64,000 bases of DNA from Candidatus Zhuqueibacterota bacterium (lineage in GTDB: Bacteria > BS750m-G25): contig JADHWK010000003.1 of assembly GCA_016783505.1 (NCBI GenBank), positions 26,227 to 90,226 of the forward strand, read 5' to 3'. Positions 42,765-50,754 of this stretch are shown here, one piece after another. How positions within the stretch are numbered: the stretch's first letter is position 1; each line of letters begins with the position of its first letter. Position numbers and translations under genes: made by a program. Below the pieces are notes generated by a model. It worked only from the letters and a program-made list of their open reading frames with translations. It was not told the DNA's origin and searched no databases.

Positions 42765-43046
42765 CTATTCCGATGAACTTTCTTCTAAATTCCGCTTAAG
42801 ACCATCCCCTTTAGCATGCAACTGGACAAGCTCAGCTTTCTTCTGGGCCAATGTCCTTTCAAGACCCTTCCGCTCCTTCCGCAACTTTTCCAGACTCTTT
42901 TCAGCAGAAAGGGCTGCCGCCTTGGTCTCATCCAATTGCTTCAATTGATCGGGATTGGCGTATTTGGTACAGCCCACCAGCGAAAACTGAAGGCAGAAGA
43001 GTACAACAATAAAAAAAACTACGAAATATAAAATACGTTTTTTCAT
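42765..43046 (-). CDS. Small coiled-coil lipoprotein
   Basis: A 93-residue lipoprotein: lipobox LVGC (Cys26) followed by one heptad-rich helix to the C-terminus (EKSLEKLRKERKGLERTLAQ). It resembles Lpp-like or pal-associated small lipoproteins in layout but has no family match I know. It has its own promoter and leads into the LysM gene. Confidence 0.75.
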   Translation of the reverse strand: MKKRILYFVVFFIVVLFCLQFSLVGCTKYANPDQLKQLDETKAAALSAEKSLEKLRKERKGLERTLAQKKAELVQLHAKGDGLKRNLEESSSE

Positions 43047-43077
43047 TGTTTTATATCCTTTCGACTTTACCTATGTT

Positions 43078-43106
43078 AATATAATAAAATAAAAAACTTT
43101 TGTCAA
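43078..43106 (-). promoter_or_regulatory. Promoter of the small lipoprotein gene
   Basis: TTGACA (43101-43106), 17 bp, TATATT (43078-43083), a consensus match; the -35 overlaps the last bases of aspS. GAAAGGA precedes the ATG at 43046. Confidence 0.85.
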
Positions 43107-44881
43107 GTAATATTTTTCTTTTTTATCGTCAATCCCAAATCTTTAAGCTGCGCCGGCGATACCCGATCCGGGGCTTCATCCATTAGGGAGAGGGCAGCGG
43201 TGGTTTTTGGAAAGGCGATGACTTCCCGAATGGATGTCTTACCCGCCATGATCATAGCCAGCCGGTCAAATCCGAAGGCGATGCCCCCATGGGGCGGGGC
43301 TCCGTACTGCAGGGCATCTAATAAAAACCCAAACTTGGATTTAGCTTCCCCTTGGGGAATACCCAGCACCCTGAAGATCTTCTCCTGGATCTTTCGATCG
43401 TGGAGACGAATGCTTCCCCCAGCGATCTCCTGTCCGTTCAACACTAAATCGTAGGCCCGGGCCCTAACCTCTCCGGGTGATGTCCCCAACTTATGAATGT
43501 CCTCCTCAACAGGTGCTGTGAAGGGGTGATGCACAGGAACAAATTTCTTTGCGCCATTATCATATGTCAGTAAAGGATAGTCAATGATCCAGGCTAATAT
43601 AAATTTCGTCGGATCAATAAGGTTTAGGTGCTGGGCTAATCTTAAACGCAGCCCGCCGGCAGCCGAAAATAGCCCCTCACCTTCACCAGCCAGAACTAAA
43701 ATTAAATCCCCAATCTTGCCTTGAAACCGCTCTATAATTTTGGTAATTCCTCCATCGCCGATGTGCTTTTTAATCGGTGATGTAACCCCTTCCCGGGTTA
43801 TCCGAACAGGAATCAATCCCCCTATTCCCCCCTCTTTGACTATTTCCTCCCACCTTTCCACCTGTTTTCTGGAAGCCCCAGCCCCCCCATCCACCCTCAA
43901 CCCACACACCTCCCCCCCGCCAGCAACGATCCGTCGGAAGATCTCAAAGCTCTTCCAACAGTCCAGATCAGTTAGGGCACGAATTTCCATTCCGAACCTC
44001 AAATCCGGTTTGTCGGTTCCGTAGGTTAAGAGTGATTCTCGATAAGGCAGCCGCCGGAAGGGCCTCTCTATCTCTATATTTAAAACCTCACGGAACACCC
44101 TTTCTATGTAGCGTTCAATGAGGTCAAAGATATCCTCTTCATCTACAAAGGACATCTCCACATCAAGTTGGGTAAATTCCGGTTGGCGGTCGGCCCGCAG
44201 GTCCTCGTCCCGAAAACATTTCACAATCTGGAAATATTTTTCAAACCCCGCCACCATCAACAGTTGTTTATAAAGCTGGGGGGACTGGGGGAGGGCGTAG
44301 AAGCGCCCCCGATGGACCCGGCTAGGCACGAGATAATCCCGGGCCCCCTCCGGGGTGCTCTTCATCAGAAAAGGGGTTTCGATCTCTAAAAATCCCTTTT
44401 CGTCGAAAAACCTTCGGGTTGATTGATAAAGCCGGTGGCGAAGACGAAAAATCCGTTGCATTTCAGGACGTCTCAGGTCTAAATACCGATATTTCAAACG
44501 TAGCTCCTCGGTGGCTTTGACCCCATCTTCTATTACGAAGGGAGGTGTTTTTGCCTTACTGATGACGTATAGGTCGTCGGCGATCACCTCAATCTCGCCG
44601 GTAGCCATTTGGGGATTGGCCATCCCCCCAGGCCGGGGTTGAACGGACCCCACCACGGCGATCACATCCTCGCCCCCCAAGCCCTTAGCTCGCCGGGAAA
44701 GCTCCCCATCTTTTTCCGGATTGAAGACCACCTGGGTTATCCCCTCCCGGTCACGAAGGTCAACAAAGATCACCCCACCCAGGTCCCGTATTCGGTGGAC
44801 CCAGCCCATCAGCGTAACCCTTCTGCCCTCGTCCTTCATCCCCAAAGCCCCACAGCTATGGGTCTTTTTATAATTCTTCAT
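43103..44881 (-). CDS. aspS: Aspartyl-tRNA synthetase
   Basis: A 592-residue bacterial AspRS with the three class II motifs. N-terminal OB fold (GWVHRIRDLGGVIFVDLRDR near 25-45), catalytic domain with FRDEDLRADRQPEFTQLDVEMSF (motif 2) and GIAFGFDRLAMI (motif 3), and the GAD insertion (about 310-410). Length is that of the bacterial type, usual when Asn-tRNA is made separately; whether the enzyme is discriminating is not determined here. Confidence 0.97.
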   Translation of the reverse strand: MKNYKKTHSCGALGMKDEGRRVTLMGWVHRIRDLGGVIFVDLRDREGITQVVFNPEKDGELSRRAKGLGGEDVIAVVGSVQPRPGGMANPQMATGEIEVIADDLYVISKAKTPPFVIEDGVKATEELRLKYRYLDLRRPEMQRIFRLRHRLYQSTRRFFDEKGFLEIETPFLMKSTPEGARDYLVPSRVHRGRFYALPQSPQLYKQLLMVAGFEKYFQIVKCFRDEDLRADRQPEFTQLDVEMSFVDEEDIFDLIERYIERVFREVLNIEIERPFRRLPYRESLLTYGTDKPDLRFGMEIRALTDLDCWKSFEIFRRIVAGGGEVCGLRVDGGAGASRKQVERWEEIVKEGGIGGLIPVRITREGVTSPIKKHIGDGGITKIIERFQGKIGDLILVLAGEGEGLFSAAGGLRLRLAQHLNLIDPTKFILAWIIDYPLLTYDNGAKKFVPVHHPFTAPVEEDIHKLGTSPGEVRARAYDLVLNGQEIAGGSIRLHDRKIQEKIFRVLGIPQGEAKSKFGFLLDALQYGAPPHGGIAFGFDRLAMIMAGKTSIREVIAFPKTTAALSLMDEAPDRVSPAQLKDLGLTIKKKNIT

Positions 44882-44917
44882 CCTCGCCCTTAAACTCTAA
44901 AATCCGGCGGCAGCACC

Positions 44918-44944
44918 AAAAAAAGCCCCTGTCAAAGTGAACAG
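44918..44944. repeat. 24-nt direct repeat, copy 1
   Basis: AAAAAAGCCCCTGTCAAAG followed by TGAAC. The same 24 bases recur at 46926-46949 (copy 2). On the minus strand copy 2 is the arm and U-tract of a terminator; in copy 1 the opposite arm is missing. They bracket the plus-strand csp-spy block. Confidence 0.75.
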
Positions 44945-45180
44945 TGTAGTTTATAGCTGAATTTTGGGGTTTGTGCCAAATTTGTGATAGCTTAATTTTA
45001 ATTCTGAACCATTTATTCTAAATATACAACACATGGAAGTTAAAATCAAGTTAATTATCAAAATTGAACTTTCTCCAATATCGGTATTTAACCGACAAAA
45101 AAGATCTGTATTTTAAAAGATTAAGTCTTAAAACCTAGTGATGGGTAGTTTAGCTTTTAATTTCATTAACAAAATTATCC

Positions 45181-45209
45181 TTGACTTTTAGTAAAAAAAG
45201 AAGTATATT
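45181..45209 (+). promoter_or_regulatory. csp promoter
   Basis: TTGACT (45181-45186), 17 bp, TATATT (45204-45209). The predicted transcript starts near 45216, giving a leader of about 117 nt before the csp ATG. Confidence 0.85.
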
Positions 45210-45252
45210 AAAACAATTGTTAAAAGTAGCTAAAACATCGACGGATTAATAG

Positions 45253-45295
45253 ACGGGCGATGGTTAGTTGGCTCAATCATCGCCTGTTCTTTTTT
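45253..45295 (+). promoter_or_regulatory. Terminator-like hairpin in the csp leader
   Basis: ACGGGCGATG/CATCGCCTGT (10 bp, one wobble) followed by TCTTTTTT, lying between the csp promoter and its coding region, 38 nt from the ATG. It could act as an attenuator or a temperature-responsive leader. No upstream gene on this strand needs a terminator here. Confidence 0.7.
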
Positions 45296-45332
45296 CTGGG
45301 CGAAATCTTGTATGAAAGGAGGTGAAAGATAG

Positions 45333-45533
45333 ATGGTTGCTGGACGTGTAAAATGGTTCAATGAGCGCAAAGGTTATGGGTTTATTGAACAGGAGTCTGG
45401 AGATGATGTCTTTGTCCACCATTCTGCCATTCTGGGTGAGGGTTTTAAAACCCTCCAAGAGGGTCAGGAGGTCGAATTCGAGATCATTGAAGACTCAAGA
45501 GGTCCGAAGGCGGAAAAGGTGGTGAAGTTATAA
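45333..45533 (+). CDS. Cold-shock protein (CspA family)
   Basis: A 66-residue cold-shock-domain protein. RNP1 is [11 protein letters not shown]2 is VFVHHSAI, and the start is [13 protein letters not shown]. The ATG follows an AAAGGAGGTG ribosome site. It is an RNA chaperone by family. It is one of only two plus-strand genes, has its own promoter and terminator, and is preceded by a structured leader. Confidence 0.97.
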   Translation: MVAGRVKWFNERKGYGFIEQESGDDVFVHHSAILGEGFKTLQEGQEVEFEIIEDSRGPKAEKVVKL

Positions 45534-45553
45534 ATCCAGCTTTTCGAGTAAGG

Positions 45554-45607
45554 CGGGCCTCTTTGTCAGATTGGTATTACAAACTGGCATTAGAGGCCCG
45601 TTTTTTT
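45554..45607 (+). terminator. csp terminator
   Basis: CGGGCCTCT/AGAGGCCCG (9 bp, perfect) with a run of seven T, starting 21 bp after the csp stop. Confidence 0.95.
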
Positions 45608-45643
45608 ATCCAGGATTTCATCATAAATTGAGATATTTAAGAC

Positions 45644-45672
45644 TTGACTTTTTCCGATGAAAGACTTAAATT
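45644..45672 (+). promoter_or_regulatory. Promoter of the Spy/CpxP-like gene
   Basis: TTGACT (45644-45649), 17 bp, TAAATT (45667-45672). The leader to the ATG at 45885 is about 205 nt and includes the gene-free stretch 45608-45884, in which I see no other element beyond TCGAAAAAAGAC-like AT-rich repeats. Confidence 0.65.
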
Positions 45673-45884
45673 GTCATCGAAAAAAGACAATATGTTCCTG
45701 AGTGTTATATTACCACCCGCAGTAAATGAATTTGTTAGACATAATGGGTCAACCTTATTTACTTAAGCGGGAACTTTTAAGATGGAAATGAGTTTTAATA
45801 AATGACAATCTTAATTTTTAGAGTTTGAATTGATTTTTTCAATTTAATTGATAAGAATATAAAAGTGAAAGGAGGTGAAAAAGG

Positions 45885-46448
45885 ATGAAACGCATCACAT
45901 TTGCTCTGGGAGTTATGGCTTCGACCCTTTTACTGACCTATGGCATGGCTCTTGCACAGCAGGTGCAGCATCATGGTGAAGAAGCTGAGAAACTTATTGT
46001 GAAAATCATCCGGGATGTCGAGATGTGTAAACCCATGATGTGTGATCCTGTCTGCAAGGGACTACATCAGTTTGACTGTCTTGGTTTCTACGAAGAATAC
46101 GCCGAGGAGTTGGGACTTTCCGACAAGCAAGTGAATAACCTGAAGGCCATCTGGTCAAAATACAAAAAGGGTGTCATTCGAAAGAAAGCCGACATCAAAA
46201 TCGCCGAAATCGAATTGAGTGAGATTCTGGGACAAGATACCATTGATTTCAGCAAAGCCAAGGCTAAAATTACTAAGATTGGCTCCATGAAACAGAACAT
46301 CCGTCTTGATCATCTGAGCACTATCGAAAAAGGACAGAAGGTTTTGACAGCGGAGCAATTAACCAAGTTCAGGACCTTAAAAAAGAAGTGTTGCCAGGGG
46401 ATGATGGAGCCAGGGATGAGAAAGTTCCTAATGAAGAAGTGCAAATAG
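45885..46448 (+). CDS. Spy/CpxP-like periplasmic protein
   Basis: A 187-residue exported protein: signal peptide ending GMALA, then helices with LSDKQVNNLKAIWSKYKKG and LTAEQLTKFRTLKKK, the LTxxQ repeats of the Spy/CpxP family of envelope-stress chaperones. Cys-rich flanks (CKPMMCDPVCKG, KKCCQG) are unusual and may bind metal. GAAAGGAGGTG precedes the ATG. It is regulated from its own promoter. Location in the periplasm is inferred. Confidence 0.82.
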   Translation: MKRITFALGVMASTLLLTYGMALAQQVQHHGEEAEKLIVKIIRDVEMCKPMMCDPVCKGLHQFDCLGFYEEYAEELGLSDKQVNNLKAIWSKYKKGVIRKKADIKIAEIELSEILGQDTIDFSKAKAKITKIGSMKQNIRLDHLSTIEKGQKVLTAEQLTKFRTLKKKCCQGMMEPGMRKFLMKKCK

Positions 46449-46635
46449 CCAGAGCGCAAATTGCTTCTATTGCAAACTTCTTAATCGCCCAGACATTGAC
46501 CCAGGAGAGCGATTTTCAGGACAGGGTTTGATTTCATGCCCTCAGTGCTCTCAGAAAGTTAACAAAAGTTCTTTTTATGTCGAAAGACTAAGTCTTAAAA
46601 TTTGACAATAAGTAACTTAGCCTTGTTCTCATTAA

Positions 46636-46670
46636 AAAAGGCCTATTCATTCATATTGAGTAGGCCTTTT
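46636..46670. terminator. Terminator of the Spy-like gene
   Basis: AAAAGGCCTA/TAGGCCTTTT with a 15-nt loop; T on both sides, so it can stop transcription in both directions. Confidence 0.9.
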
Positions 46671-46925
46671 GTTCTTCCATTAGTATCTGAATGTCCCTTA
46701 TTACTACTTGGATTAGATAAAATCAGGAATTACCGTATTAAAGCATTGACTTTTACAGAATAAATGATTTGAAATAAAAACTGAAGGATTGGTATTCTCT
46801 ACGAACTTTGGGATATTTAAGTTTATGCCATTTTTGTGCCATTTTAAGGTAAAAACATTAGAAAAATTTCCCCAAATGTAACGGTGTTAGACACTATTTT
46901 AGCTACAAATTCATATCTAAGATAT

Positions 46926-46957
46926 AAAAAAGCCCCTGTCAAAGTGAACGGAGGCTC
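46926..46957 (-). terminator. Terminator after bactofilin (repeat copy 2)
   Basis: AGCCTC/GGGGCT stem (wobble) with TTTTTT on the minus strand. The loop and right arm make up the 24-nt repeat also found at 44918. Confidence 0.65.
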
Positions 46958-47090
46958 TGATTTTAATTTATGATTTAGCCACCCCCCCCCGAAAAATCCG
47001 ACCGGGATAGGGATGGCAAACTGAAACTACAGGTAAATGTTAAGTTGGTAAGGTACAAATTTGGATTTCTTTTTCCCGGTTATCGCCGGG

Positions 47091-47516
47091 TTATTCTGGG
47101 GATAGACCGGCTTTCGCAACCCCCTCTTTCTTCTTACCCTCTTCCCTGGTCAACGTTCCATCTTCCATTTTACAATTGCCCTCGAACACTGCTCCTTCGT
47201 CAATGATCAGCTTTCGGGTGCAAAGGTCCCCTGATAGGCGGGCTTGATTTTCCAGAATAATTCTTCCGGTTGAACTTAGATTACCAATTACCCGCCCCCC
47301 CAGGATGATTTCCTTGGCTTGGATATCCCCCTCCACCAGTCCGTCAGCACCGATTGTCACCGTCTCCGTTGAGATGACCCCTCCCTTTATCTGACCGTCA
47401 ATCCGAAGGCTGTTTTTAACCTTGATATTGCCCTCAATGGTGCTTTCCTTGCCTATGATGGTGTTCAGTTCACCCTGCCGATTGTTATCTTCACTGTTTG
47501 ACTTTTTGCCGATCAT
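47091..47516 (-). CDS. Bactofilin (polymer-forming cytoskeletal protein)
   Basis: A 141-residue DUF583 protein: the right-handed beta-helix core has six-residue rungs (TIGKESTIEGNIKVKNSLRID ..., with GGVISTETVTIGADGLVEGD). Disordered ends flank it. Bactofilins make filaments that recruit cell-wall enzymes. It lies 15 bp downstream of an M23 peptidase gene, a widespread pairing. Confidence 0.93.
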   Translation of the reverse strand: MIGKKSNSEDNNRQGELNTIIGKESTIEGNIKVKNSLRIDGQIKGGVISTETVTIGADGLVEGDIQAKEIILGGRVIGNLSSTGRIILENQARLSGDLCTRKLIIDEGAVFEGNCKMEDGTLTREEGKKKEGVAKAGLSPE

Positions 47517-47531
47517 GGCTCAATCCTTCGG

Positions 47532-48383
47532 TTAGAGATTTATGAGCATCTCCCGGGGATCCACGGGCGCACTGTTCTTCCATATCTCAAAATGCAGATG
47601 GGGGGCGCTGCTCTGTCCCGAACTTCCAAGAAGGGCGATGGGCTGACCCTGTTTGACGATCTCCTGGGGATGGCAGAGGAGGGTTTGATTGTGCCCGTAG
47701 AAGGAGAAATAGCCGAAGTCATGGGCGATGATGACCAGATAGCCATACCGCAATGTCCATTCGGCGAACACCACCAGACCATCGCCAGCCGCTGAGACCA
47801 CCGAACCCTTTTTAGCGGCGATGTCAATGCCAACATGGCTTTTAACCCTGAGAAAGGGACTCCGCTTAAATGGCTGGGACAAAAACCCTTCCACTGGCAA
47901 TAGAGTGGGCATCCCCCGGGCGGAACCCACATACCGGTCCTCCACCTGGGTCAAAAAAATAGGGCTCCCATCGGCCTTTTCGACATCATCTGAACGTTCC
48001 TCCGGTAACGACTCGGGGCGTGGTCTCTCCTGAACGGGAACCTGCATGGCACTTAATTCGACCCCGGATAGGTCAAGATGGCCGGCCAACATCTCCCGTA
48101 TCTTCCGATCATATTTCTTGATGCTGGCTAAGTCCCTGGCGATTTTATAAATTTTTTTATTGTCCGCGACTAATTGTACATTCTCTTTTTTCAAATCCTT
48201 GTAATCCAGGGCTACCTGGGCTACCTTCCAGAAGGCTACCACCAGGAAAGCAACCAGCAGCAAAAAAAGGATAGCCAGGCTGAAGAATAACTTAAGCGCT
48301 GACCTTCTGATCTTAAAACTTCGGTTTTTCCGCCCCGCTCCCGGCACAACTAAAATAGAAATTTTTTCGCCGCGTTTTTTCAT
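47532..48383 (-). CDS. M23 peptidase (LytM-like), membrane-anchored
   Basis: A 283-residue endopeptidase for peptidoglycan. Membrane helix at 33-53, a coiled-coil (60-110) and an M23 domain (about 175-283) with HVGIDIAA (H-x3-D ligands) and HLHFE. Both metal-binding motifs are intact. It is encoded with bactofilin, a pair linked to cell shape in other bacteria. Confidence 0.94.
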   Translation of the reverse strand: MKKRGEKISILVVPGAGRKNRSFKIRRSALKLFFSLAILFLLLVAFLVVAFWKVAQVALDYKDLKKENVQLVADNKKIYKIARDLASIKKYDRKIREMLAGHLDLSGVELSAMQVPVQERPRPESLPEERSDDVEKADGSPIFLTQVEDRYVGSARGMPTLLPVEGFLSQPFKRSPFLRVKSHVGIDIAAKKGSVVSAAGDGLVVFAEWTLRYGYLVIIAHDFGYFSFYGHNQTLLCHPQEIVKQGQPIALLGSSGQSSAPHLHFEIWKNSAPVDPREMLINL

Positions 48384-48495
48384 TCACAATCTTCAACTAA
48401 AACAATTAAAGTTAACAAATATTTTTAAAAAAGTCAATATATTTTAATGTCTTAGGCTGGAGCAGATTATTTTCACCCGTTAGCTCTAGGGGAAG

Positions 48496-50493
48496 TTATT
48501 TGATAAGAAGCATCTTTCTACTCGCCACTGATCCCTGGAATTTAAGTTGGTAGAAATAAATCCCAGAGGCGTATTGGGAAGCATCGAAGAAGAGATAATG
48601 TCGGCCTGCCGGCTGATCCTCTACTACCAGGGTTCGGAGCACCTTCCCCCTGGTGTTATAGATTTTCAGTTGAACCCCTCCAGGCTGGGGAATTTCATAG
48701 GGGATACAGGTGATCGCATTGAAAGGGTTGGGATAATTCTGATCCAGTAGGAAGGCCGTAGGTATCCCAACATCCACACCGTCATCCACGCCCATGGGGG
48801 CATCAAACCAGGCCAGAATCCGGGCCAGAACTGAATCCCGTAGGGTGGACTGACCGTAAGGAGTCATGCTCCCCCCAATTGACTCAAAGGGAAATGAAAA
48901 AAAGACTACCCGGTAGCTCTCGTTGGCGTACCGAATGGCGGCCACATTAGATGTGTTCCGATAGAGGTAGACGGGAACCGCCCCTTCCAGTGGTATTATG
49001 GAACTACTGGAGGATGGCCCCCCGGCTCCATCCCCCCCGGCCAGAAACAACAACGAATCCAACCCGTAAGGATCCCCAATGGGATCCCCGGTAACAGGGG
49101 TTAAATACCAAGTGGCAACATTATCTAACCCCTGCTGGGCGTGGAGGTATTCAGTAAAGAAGGAAGAATCCCCGATTTCGTCCCCGGCATTCTGACTGCT
49201 CAAGAATAGATTCCCCCCACCTTCAAGATAGGCCGCCAACAAGTCCTGCTCCCCGGGGGTCAAGGTGTTGGTGGTGACATCCCCCGTAAACCAGACCACC
49301 TTTGAATAACGCCAGATTTCATCTTGGGGGATGAGTCCCTGGGTGGCATTCTCCCACCGGTCAATGATCCGACCCAGGCTCTCAGTAATACCGATATAAT
49401 ACACTTCAAAATCATCACCCCCGTCGTCATCCACCAGAATAATCTCAGGACGCCCCACCATAAAGGAAAACGCCATAGTATCCTGATAATTGCCGGGTTG
49501 GGCTGAAATAGCTAAGGTGAAATCCACCACGTGGGGCTGCAAGCTGGCATCCACCGAAAAGATGAAAGGTTCAGCAGAGTTGCCGGCCACCGAATCCGGG
49601 GGGATAACGGGATAAGTGACGGTATCCACTATAAAACTGATCTCAGGGTCGGGTGTATAGAGGGTGGCTACCACCGAATCCGCCGGCTGGGAACCGGGGA
49701 CATTTCCCAGGGTCACCACCATCTGGGCCGTCTCCCCCGGGTCGGGACGTCCGTCCCCGTTGCCATCGTCGGTAAGGGAATGACTGACTATACTGAGATT
49801 GGGAAGGGCTTCAACGCTGATCATACCTGCCTGATGAATGACGTAGTTACCCGAAAACGTTTGTACGATAACAACAGCTTTGATATTCTCCAAATCCCAG
49901 GAAGGGTCAAGATCAAAACTGTGACTGAAATCCCCGGTTTCACCGGCAGAAGTCAATGTGAAGTCTTCATCACTGTATCTGGTTACAGTGCAAAAATAAG
50001 TATCGCTAAAATAGTTGGTTAAGATGAAAACCAGTTTGTTATTTGGGGTGGTAATATCTCCGGTCAGATCAATACTCGCATCAATATCAACTCCGCCGGT
50101 AGCATTAGTATACATCGTAAGTTCAATCTCCAGTGGACTATCATCATCAACGATTTGATTATATATCGATAAATAACGTGGGTATGTATTGCCACCCCCA
50201 ATATCTTGAAGATAACCACCAAATTGTGCATGAGGAATCCCGCTAACACCATACATGTTACCTCTTTGAGTAACATTTGGACTAGTGTGTTGATTATATT
50301 CCCAAATTAATGGAACCACATAATCATGGTTTTCATACAGTTGTAACAGCCCGGCCCGGGCGTCAGGACAGTATACTCACCATGAAGCCGTGAATACTTC
50401 GCCAACTACATTCATCTGCGAAGCGAATGATTGCGAAGCGAATGATAATGAGAAAATAAAGCACAATGCCAGTCCGATACTCATCTTCTTCAT
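48496..50493 (-). CDS. Thioredoxin-like (Omp28-like) exported protein with type IX sorting tail; candidate selenoprotein
   Basis: The start is the ATG at 50493: GGAGG precedes it and a consensus promoter lies upstream. The 665-codon frame has an in-frame TGA at codon 39 and then runs to 48496. Signal peptide ends SFASQ; next VVGEVFTASW-[TGA]-VYC, then DARAGL, and GVSGIPHAQFGG about 50 residues later, fitting a thioredoxin-like active site with its cis-proline. The first residue of the usual W-C-x-x-C is the TGA, so selenocysteine gives U-x-x-C. The tail has a 'NYPNPFN..LKIYNTRG...SGIYFYQL' sorting domain. Between lie Ig/FN-like repeats and PEIILVDDDGGDDF. If the TGA is a mutation, the real gene begins further in (for example at 50319) and lacks a signal. 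Confidence 0.72.
50349..50361 (-). promoter_or_regulatory. SECIS-like hairpin after the in-frame TGA
   Basis: GCCCG-GGC-CGGGC: a 5-bp GC stem with loop GGC. The loop G is 21 nt after the TGA. Published bacterial SECIS rules (stem of 4-16 bp, loop of 3-14 nt with G in the first two places, 16-37 nt from TGA) are met. A stem this short and GC-rich also forms by chance, so support is moderate. Confidence 0.5.
50417..50445. repeat. 15-nt tandem duplication in the signal peptide
   Basis: TGCGAAGCGAATGA occurs twice with a 15-nt period, encoding SFASQ twice (SFASQSFASQ) at the signal peptide cleavage region on the minus strand. It keeps the frame. Confidence 0.85.
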
Positions 50494-50528
50494 TAATACC
50501 TCCAGATTTTTGGGTACAATTTAAATAA

Positions 50529-50557
50529 AATATAAGTATTATTTTTGTTTTTGTCAA
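50529..50557 (-). promoter_or_regulatory. Promoter of the candidate selenoprotein gene
   Basis: TTGACA (50552-50557), 17 bp, TATATT (50529-50534), a consensus match. The transcript starts near 50522, leaving a leader of about 30 nt. Confidence 0.9.
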
Positions 50558-50690
50558 TAGTTAAAATAATTTTGAATAGCTATTTTTCCCTTTACTAATT
50601 ATTAATTTAATGATTATTATTGACCTTTAACTGAAAATTAACAAAATCAATATATCAAAAAGAAAGGAAAAAATCAACTTCTATTTTGAT

Positions 50691-50723
50691 AAACAAAAAA
50701 CCCCTAATAAGTTACTTAGGGGT
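50691..50723 (-). terminator. Terminator after the subtilase gene
   Basis: ACCCCTAA/TTAGGGGT (8 bp, 8-nt loop) with TTTTTTG on the minus strand. It lies 32 bp past the stop of the 50.8-53.6 kb gene and ends the long operon. Confidence 0.88.
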
Positions 50724-50754
50724 AAATGACATCATATTTTCACATTCCAAAATA

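Larger units (their letters stand above)
44882..45332. other. Intergenic region between aspS and csp
   Basis: 451 bp, divergent between aspS (minus) and csp (plus). It holds repeat copy 1 (44918-44944), the csp promoter and the leader hairpin (separate entries). No aspS promoter of clear consensus was found. Confidence 0.5.
46449..47090. other. Intergenic region (642 bp)
   Basis: Holds the Spy-like terminator (46636-46670), repeat copy 2 (46926-46949) and a G/C run near 46980. No gene recognised. On the minus strand AGAGCCTCCGTTCAC...GGGGCTTTTTT is the bactofilin transcript's terminator (46926-46957). Confidence 0.55.

Noticed and set aside
50363-50557. 64-residue minus-strand ORF upstream of the 48.5 kb gene
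   Set aside because: It is out of frame with the signal peptide and overlaps the promoter and SD; the in-frame TGA reading explains the region better.
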